Source: Microvirga arvi
Lineage (GTDB): Bacteria > Pseudomonadota > Alphaproteobacteria > Rhizobiales > Beijerinckiaceae
Direction of reading: 5' to 3'
DNA: 64,000 nucleotides
Assembly: GCF_016892765.1 (NCBI RefSeq)
Contig: NZ_JAFEMD010000002.1
Coordinates: forward strand, 62,001-126,000
Shown here: positions 17,400 through 27,623 of the stretch, in pieces
How the letters are laid out: each line of letters starts with the position of its first letter
How positions within the stretch are numbered: the stretch's first letter is position 1
Notes under the pieces: model-generated
Databases searched by the model: none
What the model saw: the letters and a program-made list of their open reading frames with translations, nothing else
Told to the model about the DNA's origin: nothing
Program-made: the position numbers and the translations under genes

Positions 17400-20300
17400 A
17401 TGAAGCTGACGCGCCTTCGCATCGCAGGCTTCAAGACCTTCGTCGAGCCCACCGACTTCCTGATCGAGCCAGGGCTGACCGGCGTCGTCGGGCCCAACGG
17501 CTGCGGCAAATCCAACCTTGTCGAGGCCCTGCGCTGGGTCATGGGGGAAAACTCCTTCAAGAACATGCGCGCCACGGGGATGGACGACGTCATCTTCTCC
17601 GGCTCCGGCGGGCGGCCCGCCCGCAACTGGGCCGAGGTGATGCTCACCATCGACAATGCGGAGCGCACGGCTCCAGCCGCCTTCAACGACACAGATCTCC
17701 TTGAAATCTCCCGCAAGATCGAGCGCGAGGAAGGCTCGACCTACCGGGTCAACGGCAAGGAAGTGCGCGCCCGCGACGTGCAGATCCTGTTCGCGGATGC
17801 TGCGACCGGGTCCCGCTCGCCGGCCCTTGTCCGCCAGGGCCAGATCAGCGAAATCATCTCCGCCAAGCCCCAGGCCCGCCGCCGCATCCTGGAAGATGCC
17901 GCCGGCATCGCGGGCCTTCATGCCCGCCGGCACGAGGCGGAGCTGCGGCTCAAAGCTGCCGAGGACAATTTGGTTCGCGTCGAGGACGTGATCCGTGAGC
18001 TTGAGAGCCAGATCGAGAGCCTCAAGCGCCAGGGACGTCAGGCCTCCCGCTACAAAAACCTCTCCTCCGAGATCCGCCGGCTCGAGGCGCTGATGTACGC
18101 CATCAGCTTCGCCGAGGCGCGGGAGCAGGCCGCGACCGCAGAACGCCAGGTCGCCGAAGACCTCAAGGCGGTTGCCGATGCCACCGAGGAGCAGACCCGG
18201 GCGGCCACCGCCCAGGCCGTTGCCGCCCACGCTCTTCCGGGACTGCGTCAGGCGGAGGCCGCAGCCGCAGCCGCCCTGCAGCGCCTGACCCATGCCCGCA
18301 ACGAGCTCGAATCGGAGGAACGCCGCTCCAAGGAGCGCGTGACCGAACTGGAGCGGCATATCGGGGACCTCAACCGCGACATCGCCCGGGAGGCCGCCCA
18401 GCGCATGGACGCGGAGGCCACCATCGAGCGCCTCCAGGCCGAAGCCGCCGAGATCACGCTCACCACCGATGGGGCGGACGAGGCCCGCGCCGAGGCTGAG
18501 GAGAGGCTCCACAGCGCCGAGGCGGCGTTGCACGAGGCCGAGGCAGCCTTGAGCGCGCTCCAGGCCCAGACTTCCGATCTCAATGCCCGCCGCGCCGCCC
18601 TCGAGCGGGCCGTGCGCGAGGAGATGGAGCGCGCCACCCGTTTCCGATCCGAGAAGGAGCGGCTTGAGCGCGAGATCGCCGCCCTCTCCGCTTCACCCGA
18701 GGACGGCCCGTCCCTCGAGGACCTGCGCGAGAGCATGGCGATCGCCGAGGAAACCGCCCAATCCGCCGAAGAGGCTGTGATCGAGGCGCGCGAGACCCTG
18801 GCGGCGGCCCGCGAGGCCGAGAGCCGCCTGCGCCAGCCCCTCAACGAGGCCGAGCGCAAGGCGCAGCGCCTCGAGACCGAGGCCCGCACCCTCGCCAAGC
18901 TCGTCACCTCCGCCACCGGCGATCTCTGGCCGCCGGCAGTCGATCAGATCACGGTGCAGAAGGGCTACGAGACCGCGCTGGGCGCAGCTCTCGGCGACGA
19001 TCTTGAAGCCTCGATCAATTCTTCGGCTCCCCACCACTGGGCCGAAACCACCTTGGGAGAGGGCGATCCGGCCCTGCCGGAGGGTGTCCGCTCGCTGGCG
19101 GATCTTGCCCAGGCCCCCGCTGCCCTTCAGCGCCGCCTGCGCCAGATCGGCGTGGTCGGCAAGGGCGACGGACTGCGACTGCGCAGCATGCTGAAGCCCG
19201 GCCAGCGGCTGGTTTCCATGGAAGGCGACCTGTGGCGCTGGGACGGCTTTACCGCCGCGGCCGAAGCGCCCTCGCCCGCCGCCCGCCGCCTCGTCGAAAA
19301 GAATCGCCTCGGCGACCTGGAGCGCGAAGCCGCCGAGGCTCGCGAGCAGGCCGAGCACCTGCGCCACGAGGCGGAAGCCGCGCTTGAATCCGTCCGCAAG
19401 GCGGCCGCGCACGAGATGCAGGCCAACGAGGCGGCCCGGCAGACCCGGCAGGCGCTCGATGCTGCCCGAACCCGTCTGACGGCTGCCGAACGCAAGGAAG
19501 CCGAGCTCGGCCAGCGCCGCTCAGCCCTGCAGGAAGGCCTGACCCGTCTCTCGGAGAGCGAGGCGGAGGCGCTGGAGCGTGTGCAGGATGCGCAAGAAGC
19601 CCTGCAGGATCTTGCCCCTGCGCCAGACCTCGAAAGCCGCCTGCTCGAAGAGCGCACCCGCGTGGCCGAGCGCCGGGCTGCCGCCTCCGAGGCGCGGGCC
19701 GCCCTGCAATCCCTCATGCACGAGGCCGAGCTGCGCCGTCGCCGGCAGGAGGCTCTTGCGGCCGATATCCGGCTCTGGACCGAGCGTGCCGCCCGTGCCG
19801 CCAAGGCCTTCGAGGATCTCGGCGAGCGTCTCGAGCGGGCCCAGGACGAGCACCAGCGCCTGCTGGAGGCTCCCGACACCTATCTCCAGCGCCGCCGCGC
19901 CCTCATCAGTGAGGTCGAGGAAGCCGAGGCAAAGCGCAAGGAAGCCGCCGACCGGCTCGCCGATGCGGAGACGAACCTGTCCGAGACGGACCGCGCCGCC
20001 CGCGCCGCCCTGGAGGCCATGTCCGCTGCCCGCGAATCCCGTGCCGGGTCCCAGGCCCGCCACGAGGCTGCCGTCGCGCGCCTGGCCGAAATCACCCGCA
20101 CCATCGCGGAGAATCTCGAGACGACCCCAGCCGGGCTCATCGAGCTTGCCGGCTTGAAGGAAGCGACCGAGCTTCCCCCGCATGCGGAAATCGAATCGAA
20201 GCTCCATTCGCTCAAGAACGACCGGGAGCGCCTCGGCGCCGTGAACCTGCGCGCCGACGAGGAACTCTCTGAACTCGAAGCCAAGCACAACAGCATCGCC

Positions 20301-20858
20301 GGTGAGCGGGACGACCTCGTCGAAGCCATCAAGCGCCTGCGCCAGGCCATCGGCAGCCTCAATCGCGAGGGCCGCGAGCGCCTGCTCGCCGCCTTCGACG
20401 TCGTGAACGACCATTTCAAGCGCCTCTTCGCCACCCTCTTCGGCGGCGGCACGGCCGAGCTGACCCTGGTCGATTCGGACGATCCGCTGGAGGCAGGCCT
20501 CGAGATCCTTGCCCGCCCGCCGGGCAAGAAGCCTCAGAGCATGACCCTGCTCTCAGGCGGCGAGCAGGCACTCACCGCCACCGCGCTGATCTTTGCCGTG
20601 TTCCTCACCAATCCCTCGCCGATCTGCGTGCTCGACGAGGTGGATGCGCCGCTCGACGACGCCAACGTGGAGCGCTATTGCGCCCTTCTCGAAGACATGG
20701 CCCGCCAGACCGAGACCCGGTTCGTGGTCATCACCCACAACCCGATCACCATGGCACGGATGGACCGGCTGTTCGGCGTCACCATGGCCGAGCGCGGCGT
20801 CTCGCAACTGGTCTCCGTCGACCTGCAGAGCGCAGAGCGCATTCTTGAAGTGGCCTAG
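17400..20858 (+). CDS. smc: Chromosome segregation protein SMC
   Basis: Full-length condensin ATPase, 1152 residues. Walker A VGPNGCGKSNLVEALRWV near residue 30; long coiled coil rich in Ala, Glu and Arg to about residue 500; hinge about 505-635 (GDLWPPAVDQITVQKGYETA onward); second coiled coil; C-terminal signature TLLSGGEQALTATALIF near residue 1048 and Walker B/D-loop CVLDEVDAPLDDANVERY. It forms the head-engaging dimer that compacts and segregates chromosomes. The TAG stop codon coincides with the left end (TAGCGC) of repeat R3. Confidence 0.97.
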   Translation: MKLTRLRIAGFKTFVEPTDFLIEPGLTGVVGPNGCGKSNLVEALRWVMGENSFKNMRATGMDDVIFSGSGGRPARNWAEVMLTIDNAERTAPAAFNDTDLLEISRKIEREEGSTYRVNGKEVRARDVQILFADAATGSRSPALVRQGQISEIISAKPQARRRILEDAAGIAGLHARRHEAELRLKAAEDNLVRVEDVIRELESQIESLKRQGRQASRYKNLSSEIRRLEALMYAISFAEAREQAATAERQVAEDLKAVADATEEQTRAATAQAVAAHALPGLRQAEAAAAAALQRLTHARNELESEERRSKERVTELERHIGDLNRDIAREAAQRMDAEATIERLQAEAAEITLTTDGADEARAEAEERLHSAEAALHEAEAALSALQAQTSDLNARRAALERAVREEMERATRFRSEKERLEREIAALSASPEDGPSLEDLRESMAIAEETAQSAEEAVIEARETLAAAREAESRLRQPLNEAERKAQRLETEARTLAKLVTSATGDLWPPAVDQITVQKGYETALGAALGDDLEASINSSAPHHWAETTLGEGDPALPEGVRSLADLAQAPAALQRRLRQIGVVGKGDGLRLRSMLKPGQRLVSMEGDLWRWDGFTAAAEAPSPAARRLVEKNRLGDLEREAAEAREQAEHLRHEAEAALESVRKAAAHEMQANEAARQTRQALDAARTRLTAAERKEAELGQRRSALQEGLTRLSESEAEALERVQDAQEALQDLAPAPDLESRLLEERTRVAERRAAASEARAALQSLMHEAELRRRRQEALAADIRLWTERAARAAKAFEDLGERLERAQDEHQRLLEAPDTYLQRRRALISEVEEAEAKRKEAADRLADAETNLSETDRAARAALEAMSAARESRAGSQARHEAAVARLAEITRTIAENLETTPAGLIELAGLKEATELPPHAEIESKLHSLKNDRERLGAVNLRADEELSELEAKHNSIAGERDDLVEAIKRLRQAIGSLNREGRERLLAAFDVVNDHFKRLFATLFGGGTAELTLVDSDDPLEAGLEILARPPGKKPQSMTLLSGGEQALTATALIFAVFLTNPSPICVLDEVDAPLDDANVERYCALLEDMARQTETRFVVITHNPITMARMDRLFGVTMAERGVSQLVSVDLQSAERILEVA

Positions 20859-21011
20859 CGCGTCGTGCGGACCCGGCGGGCCGCGTCAGCGACCCGAAGG
20901 GCCACGTGAGTGAAAAGTGGTTTCGGTTTTCCGCTCCGAGCAATGCGCCAGCTTAGGAAATGAAGCATCGGATGGATCTTCAAAGGGGAATCCGCTTTTA
21001 GGTCCGATGCT
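20855..21011. repeat. Palindromic MITE-like repeat, copy R3
   Basis: Longest copy, about 157 bases: CTAGCGCGTCGTGCGGACCC at the left, GTGAAAAGTGG with TTTCGGTTTTCCGC in the middle, and GCATCGGATGGATC to GGTCCGATGCTGTAAG at the right. The left terminus overlaps and supplies the smc stop codon. Confidence 0.8.
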
Positions 21012-21131
21012 GTAAGGGTTTCAGACCCTGCCATGCTTCAGCCTCAAAAACGTGTGCGCTTTCCGCCTCAGGCTGCGCAAAACCAATCATAAGATAACGA
21101 TATCAATTACTTAGTTCTTTTCAGACGGTCC

Positions 21132-21160
21132 TTGACAGGGGGGACCCCCGCTCATATGGT
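21132..21160 (+). promoter_or_regulatory. Sigma70-type promoter of the F0 ATP synthase operon
   Basis: Consensus TTGACA (21132-21137), exactly 17 bases, then TATGGT (21155-21160), 62 bases before atpI. The spacer is an unusual GC palindrome (GGGGGGACCCCC). Just upstream is an AT-rich tract (about 21080-21120) that could act as an UP element. Confidence 0.6.
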
Positions 21161-21222
21161 GCGCCCGGCTTTCGGGGCTGGTTTTCCGGTCATTTTCCCG
21201 CAACGCTTTACAGGAGATCGCA

Positions 21223-21594
21223 ATGGCGGACCCTCAAGAGCGGAACGGTGGAAATGAGCGGGAACCGGGCAGCGCCGATGATGCCGACCTGTCAGCGAGA
21301 CTGAAGTCACTCGATGCGCGGATCTCTCAAGCATCCGTTCACCGAGCCGAGTCGGAACCTCGCGCCCGCCCGACGTCCAATTCCACTGCCCTTGGCCAAG
21401 CCTTCAGGCTCTCGGCCGAATTCGTTGCAGGGGTTGCCGCCGGCGTGATCCTGGGTCTGCTCGTCGACCACCTGTTCGGATCTTCCCCTTGGGGTCTGAT
21501 CGTTTGTCTGATACTCGGCTTCTGCGCCGGGATGCTCAATCTGATGCGAGCAGCTGGGGTGGTCAAACCCGCCCGGCATGACGGCAAGCGGTGA
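21223..21594 (+). CDS. atpI: ATP synthase protein I
   Basis: Small F0 assembly protein, 123 residues: charged N-terminal half (SARLKSLDARISQASVHRAE) and two membrane segments (FVAGVAAGVILGLLVDHLF, WGLIVCLILGFCAGMLNL) of the AtpI/alphaproteobacterial ZnpI-like type. Thought to help assemble the c-ring or transport Mg. First gene of atpI-atpB-atpE-b'-b, 59 bases before atpB. Confidence 0.88.
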   Translation: MADPQERNGGNEREPGSADDADLSARLKSLDARISQASVHRAESEPRARPTSNSTALGQAFRLSAEFVAGVAAGVILGLLVDHLFGSSPWGLIVCLILGFCAGMLNLMRAAGVVKPARHDGKR

Positions 21595-21653
21595 CGGACC
21601 GGACTTTCGAACGCCGAACGGCATTGGCAACAGCGAACTTTTGAGAGCGGATC

Positions 21654-22382
21654 ATGGCGAGCCCGATCGAACAATTCCAGATCAAGCCCATCATTCCGGT
21701 CATCAACTTCACCAACTCGTCCCTGTTCATGATCGGCGCTGCCGCCGTGATCGTGGGCGGCCTCCTGTTGGCGACGCGCAGGCGTGCCGTCGTTCCCGGA
21801 CGCGCCCAGTCGATGGCCGAGGTGCTGCATGACTTCGTGGCGAACACGCTGGTCGATGCCACAGGCAAGGAGGGGATGAAGTTCTTCCCCCTCGTGTTCT
21901 CCCTCTTCATGTTCGTGCTGACGGCGAACCTGCTCGGCATGATCCCGGGTTTCTTCACGGTCACCAGCCACATCATCGTCACCTTCGCCCTCGCGATGCT
22001 GGTGATCGGTACCGTGGTGGTCTACGGTTTCATCAAGCACGGCACCCATTTCCTCGGCCTTTTCGTGCCGTCAGGCGTGCCGGCTTGGCTCTTGCCCTTC
22101 ATCGTCGTGATCGAGCTCATCTCCTTCCTCTCCCGCCCGATCTCGCTGTCCCTGCGTCTTTTTGCGAACATGCTCGCGGGACACATCGCGCTGAAGGTTT
22201 TCGCAGGCTTCGTCGTCAGCCTCCTGGCGGCCGGCGGTGCCCTGACGATCCTCGCTCCGCTGCCGCTTCTCATGGCGGTTGCTCTCATGGCGCTCGAGTT
22301 CCTCGTCGCCGCTCTGCAGGCCTACGTCTTCACGGTGTTGACCTGCATCTACCTCAACGACGCGCTGCACCCGGGCCACTAG
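21654..22382 (+). CDS. atpB: ATP synthase F0 subunit a
   Basis: Proton-channel subunit, 242 residues, five to six membrane helices. The essential arginine lies in the family motif [39 protein letters not shown] and the C-terminal [18 protein letters not shown] are also typical. Partners the c-ring encoded by the next gene. Confidence 0.97.
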   Translation: MASPIEQFQIKPIIPVINFTNSSLFMIGAAAVIVGGLLLATRRRAVVPGRAQSMAEVLHDFVANTLVDATGKEGMKFFPLVFSLFMFVLTANLLGMIPGFFTVTSHIIVTFALAMLVIGTVVVYGFIKHGTHFLGLFVPSGVPAWLLPFIVVIELISFLSRPISLSLRLFANMLAGHIALKVFAGFVVSLLAAGGALTILAPLPLLMAVALMALEFLVAALQAYVFTVLTCIYLNDALHPGH

Positions 22383-22437
22383 GTCTGCGCTGAGTTACAC
22401 CTTCCCTCCCGATCACGTTATTCCCAAGGAGATCACA

Positions 22438-22662
22438 ATGGATCCGGTTGCTTTCAAGTTCCTCGGCGCGGGCCTCGCCTGCATCGGCATGGGTCTCGCC
22501 GCCATGGGCGTCGGCAACATCTTCGGCAACTTCCTCTCGGGCGCCCTGCGCAACCCGTCGGCGGCCGACGGCCAGTTCGCCCGCGCCTTCATCGGTGCGG
22601 CGCTCGCGGAAGGTCTCGGCATCTTCTGCCTCGTCGTCGCTCTCGTTCTGCTCTTCACCTAA
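22438..22662 (+). CDS. atpE: ATP synthase F0 subunit c
   Basis: Proteolipid of the rotor ring, 74 residues, two membrane helices. Glycine-rich first helix ([20 protein letters not shown]), polar loop with ALRNPSA, second helix with the proton-carrying glutamate in [17 protein letters not shown]. Strong SD (AAGGAG) upstream. Confidence 0.97.
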   Translation: MDPVAFKFLGAGLACIGMGLAAMGVGNIFGNFLSGALRNPSAADGQFARAFIGAALAEGLGIFCLVVALVLLFT

Positions 22663-22777
22663 TCTCAAGACGGTGATCGGGAGGTCGGGGCGTCCAACCG
22701 CTTCGCCTCGACACGAGTGACGGCGGATCCACCGCCGTCATTCATTGTTTTCAGGATCGTTCTTCAGGATCTGCTCC

Positions 22778-23326
22778 ATGGCTCAGGCTCAGACGACCCA
22801 TGCCACAACAGAGGCCCCCGGCGGCGCTCACGAGGATATCGGCTTTCCGCCCTTCGAGACGGAAACCTATGCCGGTCAGCTCCTCTGGCTGGCAATCACC
22901 TTCGTGGCGCTCTACATCCTGCTCTCACGGCTGGTCCTCCCGCGCCTGAGCGGAATCATCGAGAACCGCCGCGCGATGATCGCCAGCGATCTCGACGATG
23001 CGGCGGCCATGAAATCCCGCGCGGAAGAAGCCGGCACCGCTTACGAGACCGCTCTCGCCGAGGCCAAGGGCCGCGCACAGGCTCTCGCGCAGGAAACGCG
23101 CGCCAAGCTCTCGTCTGAGAGCGACGTGAAGCGCAAGGCGCTCGAGGCCGACCTCAACCAGCGTCTCGCCGATGCGGAGGCGACGATCACGGCCAAGAAG
23201 ACCGAGGCCATGAGCCACGTGGACGCCATCGCCCGCGACACGGCATCCGCCATCATCGAGCGCCTCACCGGCAAGGCTCCGGCCCCGCAGAAGGTCGAAG
23301 CCGCTCTCAACCAGATCAAGGCCTGA
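22778..23326 (+). CDS. atpG: ATP synthase F0 subunit b'
   Basis: 182 residues; one N-terminal membrane helix (LLWLAITFVALYILLSRLVL) followed by a long alanine/glutamate-rich coiled coil forming half of the peripheral stalk. Divergent b' copies paired with b are characteristic of alphaproteobacteria and phototrophs. ATG at 22778 follows an AGGAT motif; an upstream frame extension is not family-like. Followed 13 bases later by the b subunit gene. Confidence 0.92.
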   Translation: MAQAQTTHATTEAPGGAHEDIGFPPFETETYAGQLLWLAITFVALYILLSRLVLPRLSGIIENRRAMIASDLDDAAAMKSRAEEAGTAYETALAEAKGRAQALAQETRAKLSSESDVKRKALEADLNQRLADAEATITAKKTEAMSHVDAIARDTASAIIERLTGKAPAPQKVEAALNQIKA

Positions 23327-23339
23327 TCAGGAGATCCGC

Positions 23340-23825
23340 ATGTTCCAAAGCGCTGAATTCTGGGTTGCGGTCGCCTTCGTCATCTTCTGGGGCATCCTGT
23401 TCTATAACGGCGTCCCCGGGAAGATCCTCAACCAGCTCGACTCCCGCGGCAAGCGCATCGCCGATGAACTGGCCGAGGCCAAGCGCCTGCGCCAGGATGC
23501 CGAAAGGCTCCTCAAGGAATTCGAGGCCAAGCGCTCCGCCGCCGAACGCGAGGCCGCCGAGATCGTCTCCAACGCCCGCGAGGAGGCCGAGCGCCTGGCT
23601 CGCGAGGCCCAGGAGAAGATGGCCGACTTCGTGAAGCGCCGCACCGCGACGGCCGAGGCGAAGATCGCCCAGGCGGAGGTCCAGGCTTCGGCTGAAGTCC
23701 GCGCCGCCGCCATCGACGCCGCGATCAAGGCGTCCGAGCGCGTGCTGCGCGACGAGATCACAGGCCCCGCCGCCGCGTCCCTCGTGACGTCGAGCCTCAA
23801 CGACGTGCGCACCAAGATGCAGTAA
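23340..23825 (+). CDS. atpF: ATP synthase F0 subunit b
   Basis: 161 residues; membrane helix EFWVAVAFVIFWGILFYNGV then a charged coiled coil (DELAEAKRLRQDAERLLKEF). Heterodimerises with b' to hold F1 static. Last gene of the operon; AGGAG precedes the ATG and an intrinsic terminator follows. Confidence 0.94.
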   Translation: MFQSAEFWVAVAFVIFWGILFYNGVPGKILNQLDSRGKRIADELAEAKRLRQDAERLLKEFEAKRSAAEREAAEIVSNAREEAERLAREAQEKMADFVKRRTATAEAKIAQAEVQASAEVRAAAIDAAIKASERVLRDEITGPAAASLVTSSLNDVRTKMQ

Positions 23826-23853
23826 GAGCCTTCACAAGCTGAAAGATAGCAAA

Positions 23854-23878
23854 GGCCGCCCTCCGAGGCGGCCTTTTT
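23854..23878 (+). terminator. Intrinsic terminator of the F0 operon
   Basis: GGCCGCC (23854-23860), six-base loop, GGCGGCC (23867-23873) and five Ts. Classic Rho-independent structure 28 bases after the atpF stop. Confidence 0.8.
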
Positions 23879-23891
23879 GCTGGAGAGAGAT

Positions 23892-24548
23892 ATGCTGCTG
23901 ATCTTCGATTGTGACGGTGTACTGGTCGATTCCGAGGTGCTCGCCTGCGAGATCGATGCCCGGATTCTCACACGCATAGGCCTGCCCTACTCGGCCCAGG
24001 ACATTGCGCGAAAGTTCGTCGGGGTCAGCTTCAAGGACATGGTGGCGCGCCTCGAGGCGGAGCATGCCTGCACCCTTCCCGCCGATTTCGGCTCGCAGAT
24101 CGACAGCGATCTCTTCGCCAGCTTCGAGACGGATCTGAAGCCGATCGCGGGTGTCCGCGAGGCGATTCTCTCCCTCCCCCATCCGCGCTGCGTCGCATCC
24201 TCATCCACGCTCGATCGCATCGCCCTGTCATTGCGCATCACGGGATTGTCGGACCTGTTCGACCATGTCTTCAGCGCGACGCAGGTCGCACGCGGCAAGC
24301 CGGCACCGGATTTGTTCCTCCATGCGGCCGCGCACATGAAAGCAAGCCCTGAGGATTGCCTGGTGATCGAGGATTCCGCGGCTGGCGTTCAGGCGGCGCT
24401 TGCTGCCGGCATGCGCGTCATCGGCTTCGTCGGCGGCGGTCATTGCGGACCGGAGCATGCGGAGAAGCTGAGGCAGGCAGGAGCGCCGCTGATTCTTCTG
24501 CGGATGGAAGAACTGACCGGCGCCGTTCGAAGCATGATGTGCGCCTAA
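23892..24548 (+). CDS. HAD-superfamily hydrolase (phosphoglycolate phosphatase-like)
   Basis: 218 residues. Motif I FDCDGVLVDSEVLACEID at residues 5-22, helical cap, motif II ASSTLDR (Ser/Thr), motif III Lys in VARGKPAPDLFL, motif IV VIEDSAAGVQAALAAGMRVI. Subfamily IA with a C1 cap; sugar phosphate or phosphoglycolate substrates are typical. GGAGAG precedes the ATG and it starts just after the F0 terminator, so it has its own expression signals. Confidence 0.88.
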   Translation: MLLIFDCDGVLVDSEVLACEIDARILTRIGLPYSAQDIARKFVGVSFKDMVARLEAEHACTLPADFGSQIDSDLFASFETDLKPIAGVREAILSLPHPRCVASSSTLDRIALSLRITGLSDLFDHVFSATQVARGKPAPDLFLHAAAHMKASPEDCLVIEDSAAGVQAALAAGMRVIGFVGGGHCGPEHAEKLRQAGAPLILLRMEELTGAVRSMMCA

Positions 24549-24639
24549 CCCTTTCCACTTTAGCGGGAGAGGGGCTGTGTACGGCACAAAAAAGCAGCGC
24601 TGCCAGACCATTCATGACTCTCCAAGGCTTCCCCTCTCC

Positions 24640-24684
24640 CGGCTTGCTGTCGCAAGCCACCCTCTCCCGCGAAGGGGAGAGGGT
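24640..24684. repeat. Double hairpin in the gap between HAD and gcvPB genes
   Basis: GGCTTGC/GCAAGCC (24641-24658) is followed by CCCTCTCCC/GGGAGAGGG (24660-24683). It lies between convergent genes and belongs to the CCCTC-type palindrome style also present at 14911 and 51715-52030. Confidence 0.55.
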
Positions 24685-24692
24685 TAGGCGCT

Positions 24693-26264
24693 CTACTCCG
24701 CCGCTTCCGCCACCGGCGCCGGCGGCGTCCACTTGAGGACCGGGTTGCGAGCGGCACGGGTCTCGTCGAGGCGGCGGCGCGGAGCGTGATAAGGCGCGCC
24801 GATAAAGCGCTCCTTGTCGCCGTTCTTCGCAGCCATGGCGAGGTCGCGCAGCATCGCGATGAAGAGATCGAGCGACGCCTTCGATTCGGATTCCGTCGGC
24901 TCGATCAGCATGGCGCCATGCACCACCAGCGGGAAGTACATGGTCATCGGGTGGTAGCCCTCGTCGATCATGGCCTTGGCCACGTCCAGCGTGGTCACGC
25001 CCGTGTCCTTGAGCCACGCATCGTCGAACAGCACCTCGTGCATGCAGGGCTTGTTGCCGAAGGGCAGCGACATCAGGTCGGCGAGACCCGCACGGATGTA
25101 GTTGGCATTGAGCACCGCATCCTCGGAGGCCTGCTTCATGCCGTCCGAACCATGCGAGAGCATGTAGGACAGGGCGCGCACATACATGCCCATCTGGCCA
25201 TGGAACGCGGTCATGCGGCCGAAGGGCTTTTCCGCCGCATCGCTTTCCTGCTCCACCAGCTCGAAGCCGTCCTGGCCAGCCCGCACGAACGGCACCGGCG
25301 CGAAGGGCGCGAGGCGTGCGGAGAGCACCACCGGGCCGGAGCCCGGACCGCCGCCGCCATGCGGCGTCGAGAAGGTCTTGTGCAGGTTGATGTGCATGGC
25401 ATCGACGCCGAGGTCGCCCGGCTTCGCCTTGCCGACGATGGCGTTGAAGTTGGCGCCGTCGCAGTAGAAGTAGGCGCCTGCATCGTGGATCGCCTTGGCG
25501 ATCTCCGCCACCTGCGGCTCGAACAGGCCGCAGGTGTTCGGGTTCGTGAGCATGATCGCCGCCACATCGGGGCCGAGGCGCTCCTTCACGTCCTCGACGT
25601 GCACCCAGCCGTCATCGCGCGCCGGCACCGGCTTCACCTTGAAGCCGATGAGAGCGGCGGTCGCCGGATTCGTTCCATGGGCGGAATCGGGCACCAGAAC
25701 CACGTTGCGGGTCGCGTCCTCGCCCTTTGCCTCGATGGCGGCCTTGATCGCCATCATGCCGCAGAGCTCGCCATGGGCACCGGCCTTCGGCGAGAGTGCC
25801 ACAGCCGTCATGTTGGTAAGCGTGATGAGATAGCGGCCGAGCTCGTTCATCAGCTCCAGCGCGCCCTGCACGGTGGAGACCGGCTGCAGCGGGTGCACGT
25901 CGGAGAAGCCGGCTAAGCGCGCCATGCGCTCGTTGAGCCGCGCATTGTGCTTCATGGTGCAGGAGCCGAGCGGGAAGAGGCCCGTGTCGATGCCGTAGTT
26001 CTGCTGGCTGAGGCGCACGTAATGGCGCATGGTCTCGGGCTCGGAGAGGCCCGGCAGGCCGATAGGCTCCTTGCGCCCAAGCCCGCCGAGGCGCGGCTTG
26101 AAATCCTCCGGCTCGTCGAGATCCACGCCGGTGGTGTCATAGCGCCCGATCTCGAACAGCAGCGGCTCGACCTGCGCCAGCGCCTTGTTGCCGGTGAAGG
26201 TCGGATGCGCGGTGGTGCCGGCCTCGCCGGCGGAAGAGGGGCGTCCCTGGCGGTTCAACATCAC
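24693..26264 (-). CDS. gcvPB: Glycine dehydrogenase (decarboxylating) subunit 2
   Basis: P-protein beta-type subunit, 523 residues; PLP-dependent decarboxylation of glycine, passing aminomethyl to lipoyl-GcvH. The PLP lysine is in [20 protein letters not shown]. Other family segments: [19 protein letters not shown] and [12 protein letters not shown]. In a two-subunit P-protein this chain holds the cofactor. Overlaps the gcvPA stop by four bases (translational coupling). Last gene of the gcv operon. Confidence 0.96.
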   Translation of the reverse strand: MMLNRQGRPSSAGEAGTTAHPTFTGNKALAQVEPLLFEIGRYDTTGVDLDEPEDFKPRLGGLGRKEPIGLPGLSEPETMRHYVRLSQQNYGIDTGLFPLGSCTMKHNARLNERMARLAGFSDVHPLQPVSTVQGALELMNELGRYLITLTNMTAVALSPKAGAHGELCGMMAIKAAIEAKGEDATRNVVLVPDSAHGTNPATAALIGFKVKPVPARDDGWVHVEDVKERLGPDVAAIMLTNPNTCGLFEPQVAEIAKAIHDAGAYFYCDGANFNAIVGKAKPGDLGVDAMHINLHKTFSTPHGGGGPGSGPVVLSARLAPFAPVPFVRAGQDGFELVEQESDAAEKPFGRMTAFHGQMGMYVRALSYMLSHGSDGMKQASEDAVLNANYIRAGLADLMSLPFGNKPCMHEVLFDDAWLKDTGVTTLDVAKAMIDEGYHPMTMYFPLVVHGAMLIEPTESESKASLDLFIAMLRDLAMAAKNGDKERFIGAPYHAPRRRLDETRAARNPVLKWTPPAPVAEAAE

Positions 26265-27601
26265 AGAACCTCCTTCAAGGCGGCGACAAAGGCCGCGCGG
26301 TCATCATCGGTGTTCACTTCGGTGGAGGCGACGAGCAGCAGGTTGTCGAGGCCGGCGCCGGGCAGGAGGCGCGACACGGGCACGCCGGCGAGCACGCCGT
26401 TTTCGGCAAGACGCTCCACCACTTCGGCCGCAGGCTTTGCGAGCTTCAGGGTGAATTCATTGAAGAACGTCTTGTTGAGCACCTCGACGCCCTTCACGGC
26501 GCTGAGCCGATCCGCCAGCTTCACAGCATTGGCATGGTTGATGCGCGCAAGCCGCGAGAGGCCCGCCTCGCCGAGCAGCGTCATGTGAATGGTGAAGGCG
26601 AGCGAGCAAAGCCCTGAATTGGTGCAGATGTTCGAGGTCGCCTTGTCGCGGCGGATATGCTGCTCGCGGGTGGAGAGCGTCAGCACGAAGCCACGGTTGC
26701 CGTCCGCATCCACCGTCTCGCCGCAAAGGCGGCCCGGCATCTGACGGATGTATTTCGACTGCGTGGCGAAGAGGCCCACATAGGGCCCGCCGAAGTTCAA
26801 CGCGTTGCCGATCGACTGCCCCTCACCCACCACGATGTCGGCGCCCTGGCTCCCTGGCGAAGCCACGAGGCCGAGCGACACCGCTTCGGTGAACACGGCA
26901 ATCAGTAGCGCACCGTGCTTGTGAGCTTTCTCGGCGATAGGCTTCAGATCGCGCAGGTTGCCGAACACATCCGGCGACTGCACCACGACACAGGACACGC
27001 TGTCGTCGATCTGGGACAGGATGTCTTCCGTGCCGCCCACGTCGGGCGCCATGGTGACGACGTCGTCGCTCGACATCTCGGACAGGGTCCTCACCACATC
27101 GGCGTAATGCGGATGCAGACCGCCCGAGAGCACGGCCTTGCGGCGCTTGGTGACGCGGTGCGCCATCAGCACCGCCTCGCCCGTGCCCGTGGAGCCGTCA
27201 TACATGGAGGCGTTCGCCACCTCCATGCCGGTGAGCGCCGCCACCTGGGTCTGGAACTCGAAGAGATATTGCAGCGTCCCTTGCGCGATCTCCGGCTGGT
27301 ACGGCGTGTAGCTCGTCAGGAACTCGGAGCGCTGGATCAGGTGATCGACGGTCGCCGGCACATGGTGCTTGTAGGCGCCCGCGCCGACGAAGAACGGCAC
27401 GGACGAAGCCGAGATGTTCTTCGCGGACATGCGGGAGAGGATGCGCTCCACTTCCCATTCGCCCTTGCGGCGCGGCAGGTCGACCGGCTCCTTCAGGAGC
27501 AGGTTTTTCGGCACATCGGCGAACAGCTCATCGACGTGATTGACGCCGATCCGCGCGAGCATCTCGCTCCGGTCGGTGTCGGACAAAGGCAAATAGCGCA
27601 T
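26261..27601 (-). CDS. gcvPA: Glycine dehydrogenase (decarboxylating) subunit 1
   Basis: P-protein alpha-type subunit, 446 residues, a PLP-fold chain without the cofactor lysine that completes the active site with gcvPB. Family stretches [40 protein letters not shown] and [16 protein letters not shown] are clear. Follows osmC by 22 bases and overlaps gcvPB. Confidence 0.95.
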   Translation of the reverse strand: MRYLPLSDTDRSEMLARIGVNHVDELFADVPKNLLLKEPVDLPRRKGEWEVERILSRMSAKNISASSVPFFVGAGAYKHHVPATVDHLIQRSEFLTSYTPYQPEIAQGTLQYLFEFQTQVAALTGMEVANASMYDGSTGTGEAVLMAHRVTKRRKAVLSGGLHPHYADVVRTLSEMSSDDVVTMAPDVGGTEDILSQIDDSVSCVVVQSPDVFGNLRDLKPIAEKAHKHGALLIAVFTEAVSLGLVASPGSQGADIVVGEGQSIGNALNFGGPYVGLFATQSKYIRQMPGRLCGETVDADGNRGFVLTLSTREQHIRRDKATSNICTNSGLCSLAFTIHMTLLGEAGLSRLARINHANAVKLADRLSAVKGVEVLNKTFFNEFTLKLAKPAAEVVERLAENGVLAGVPVSRLLPGAGLDNLLLVASTEVNTDDDRAAFVAALKEVL

Positions 27602-27623
27602 CGGCGAAAAGACCTTGGTTCAG

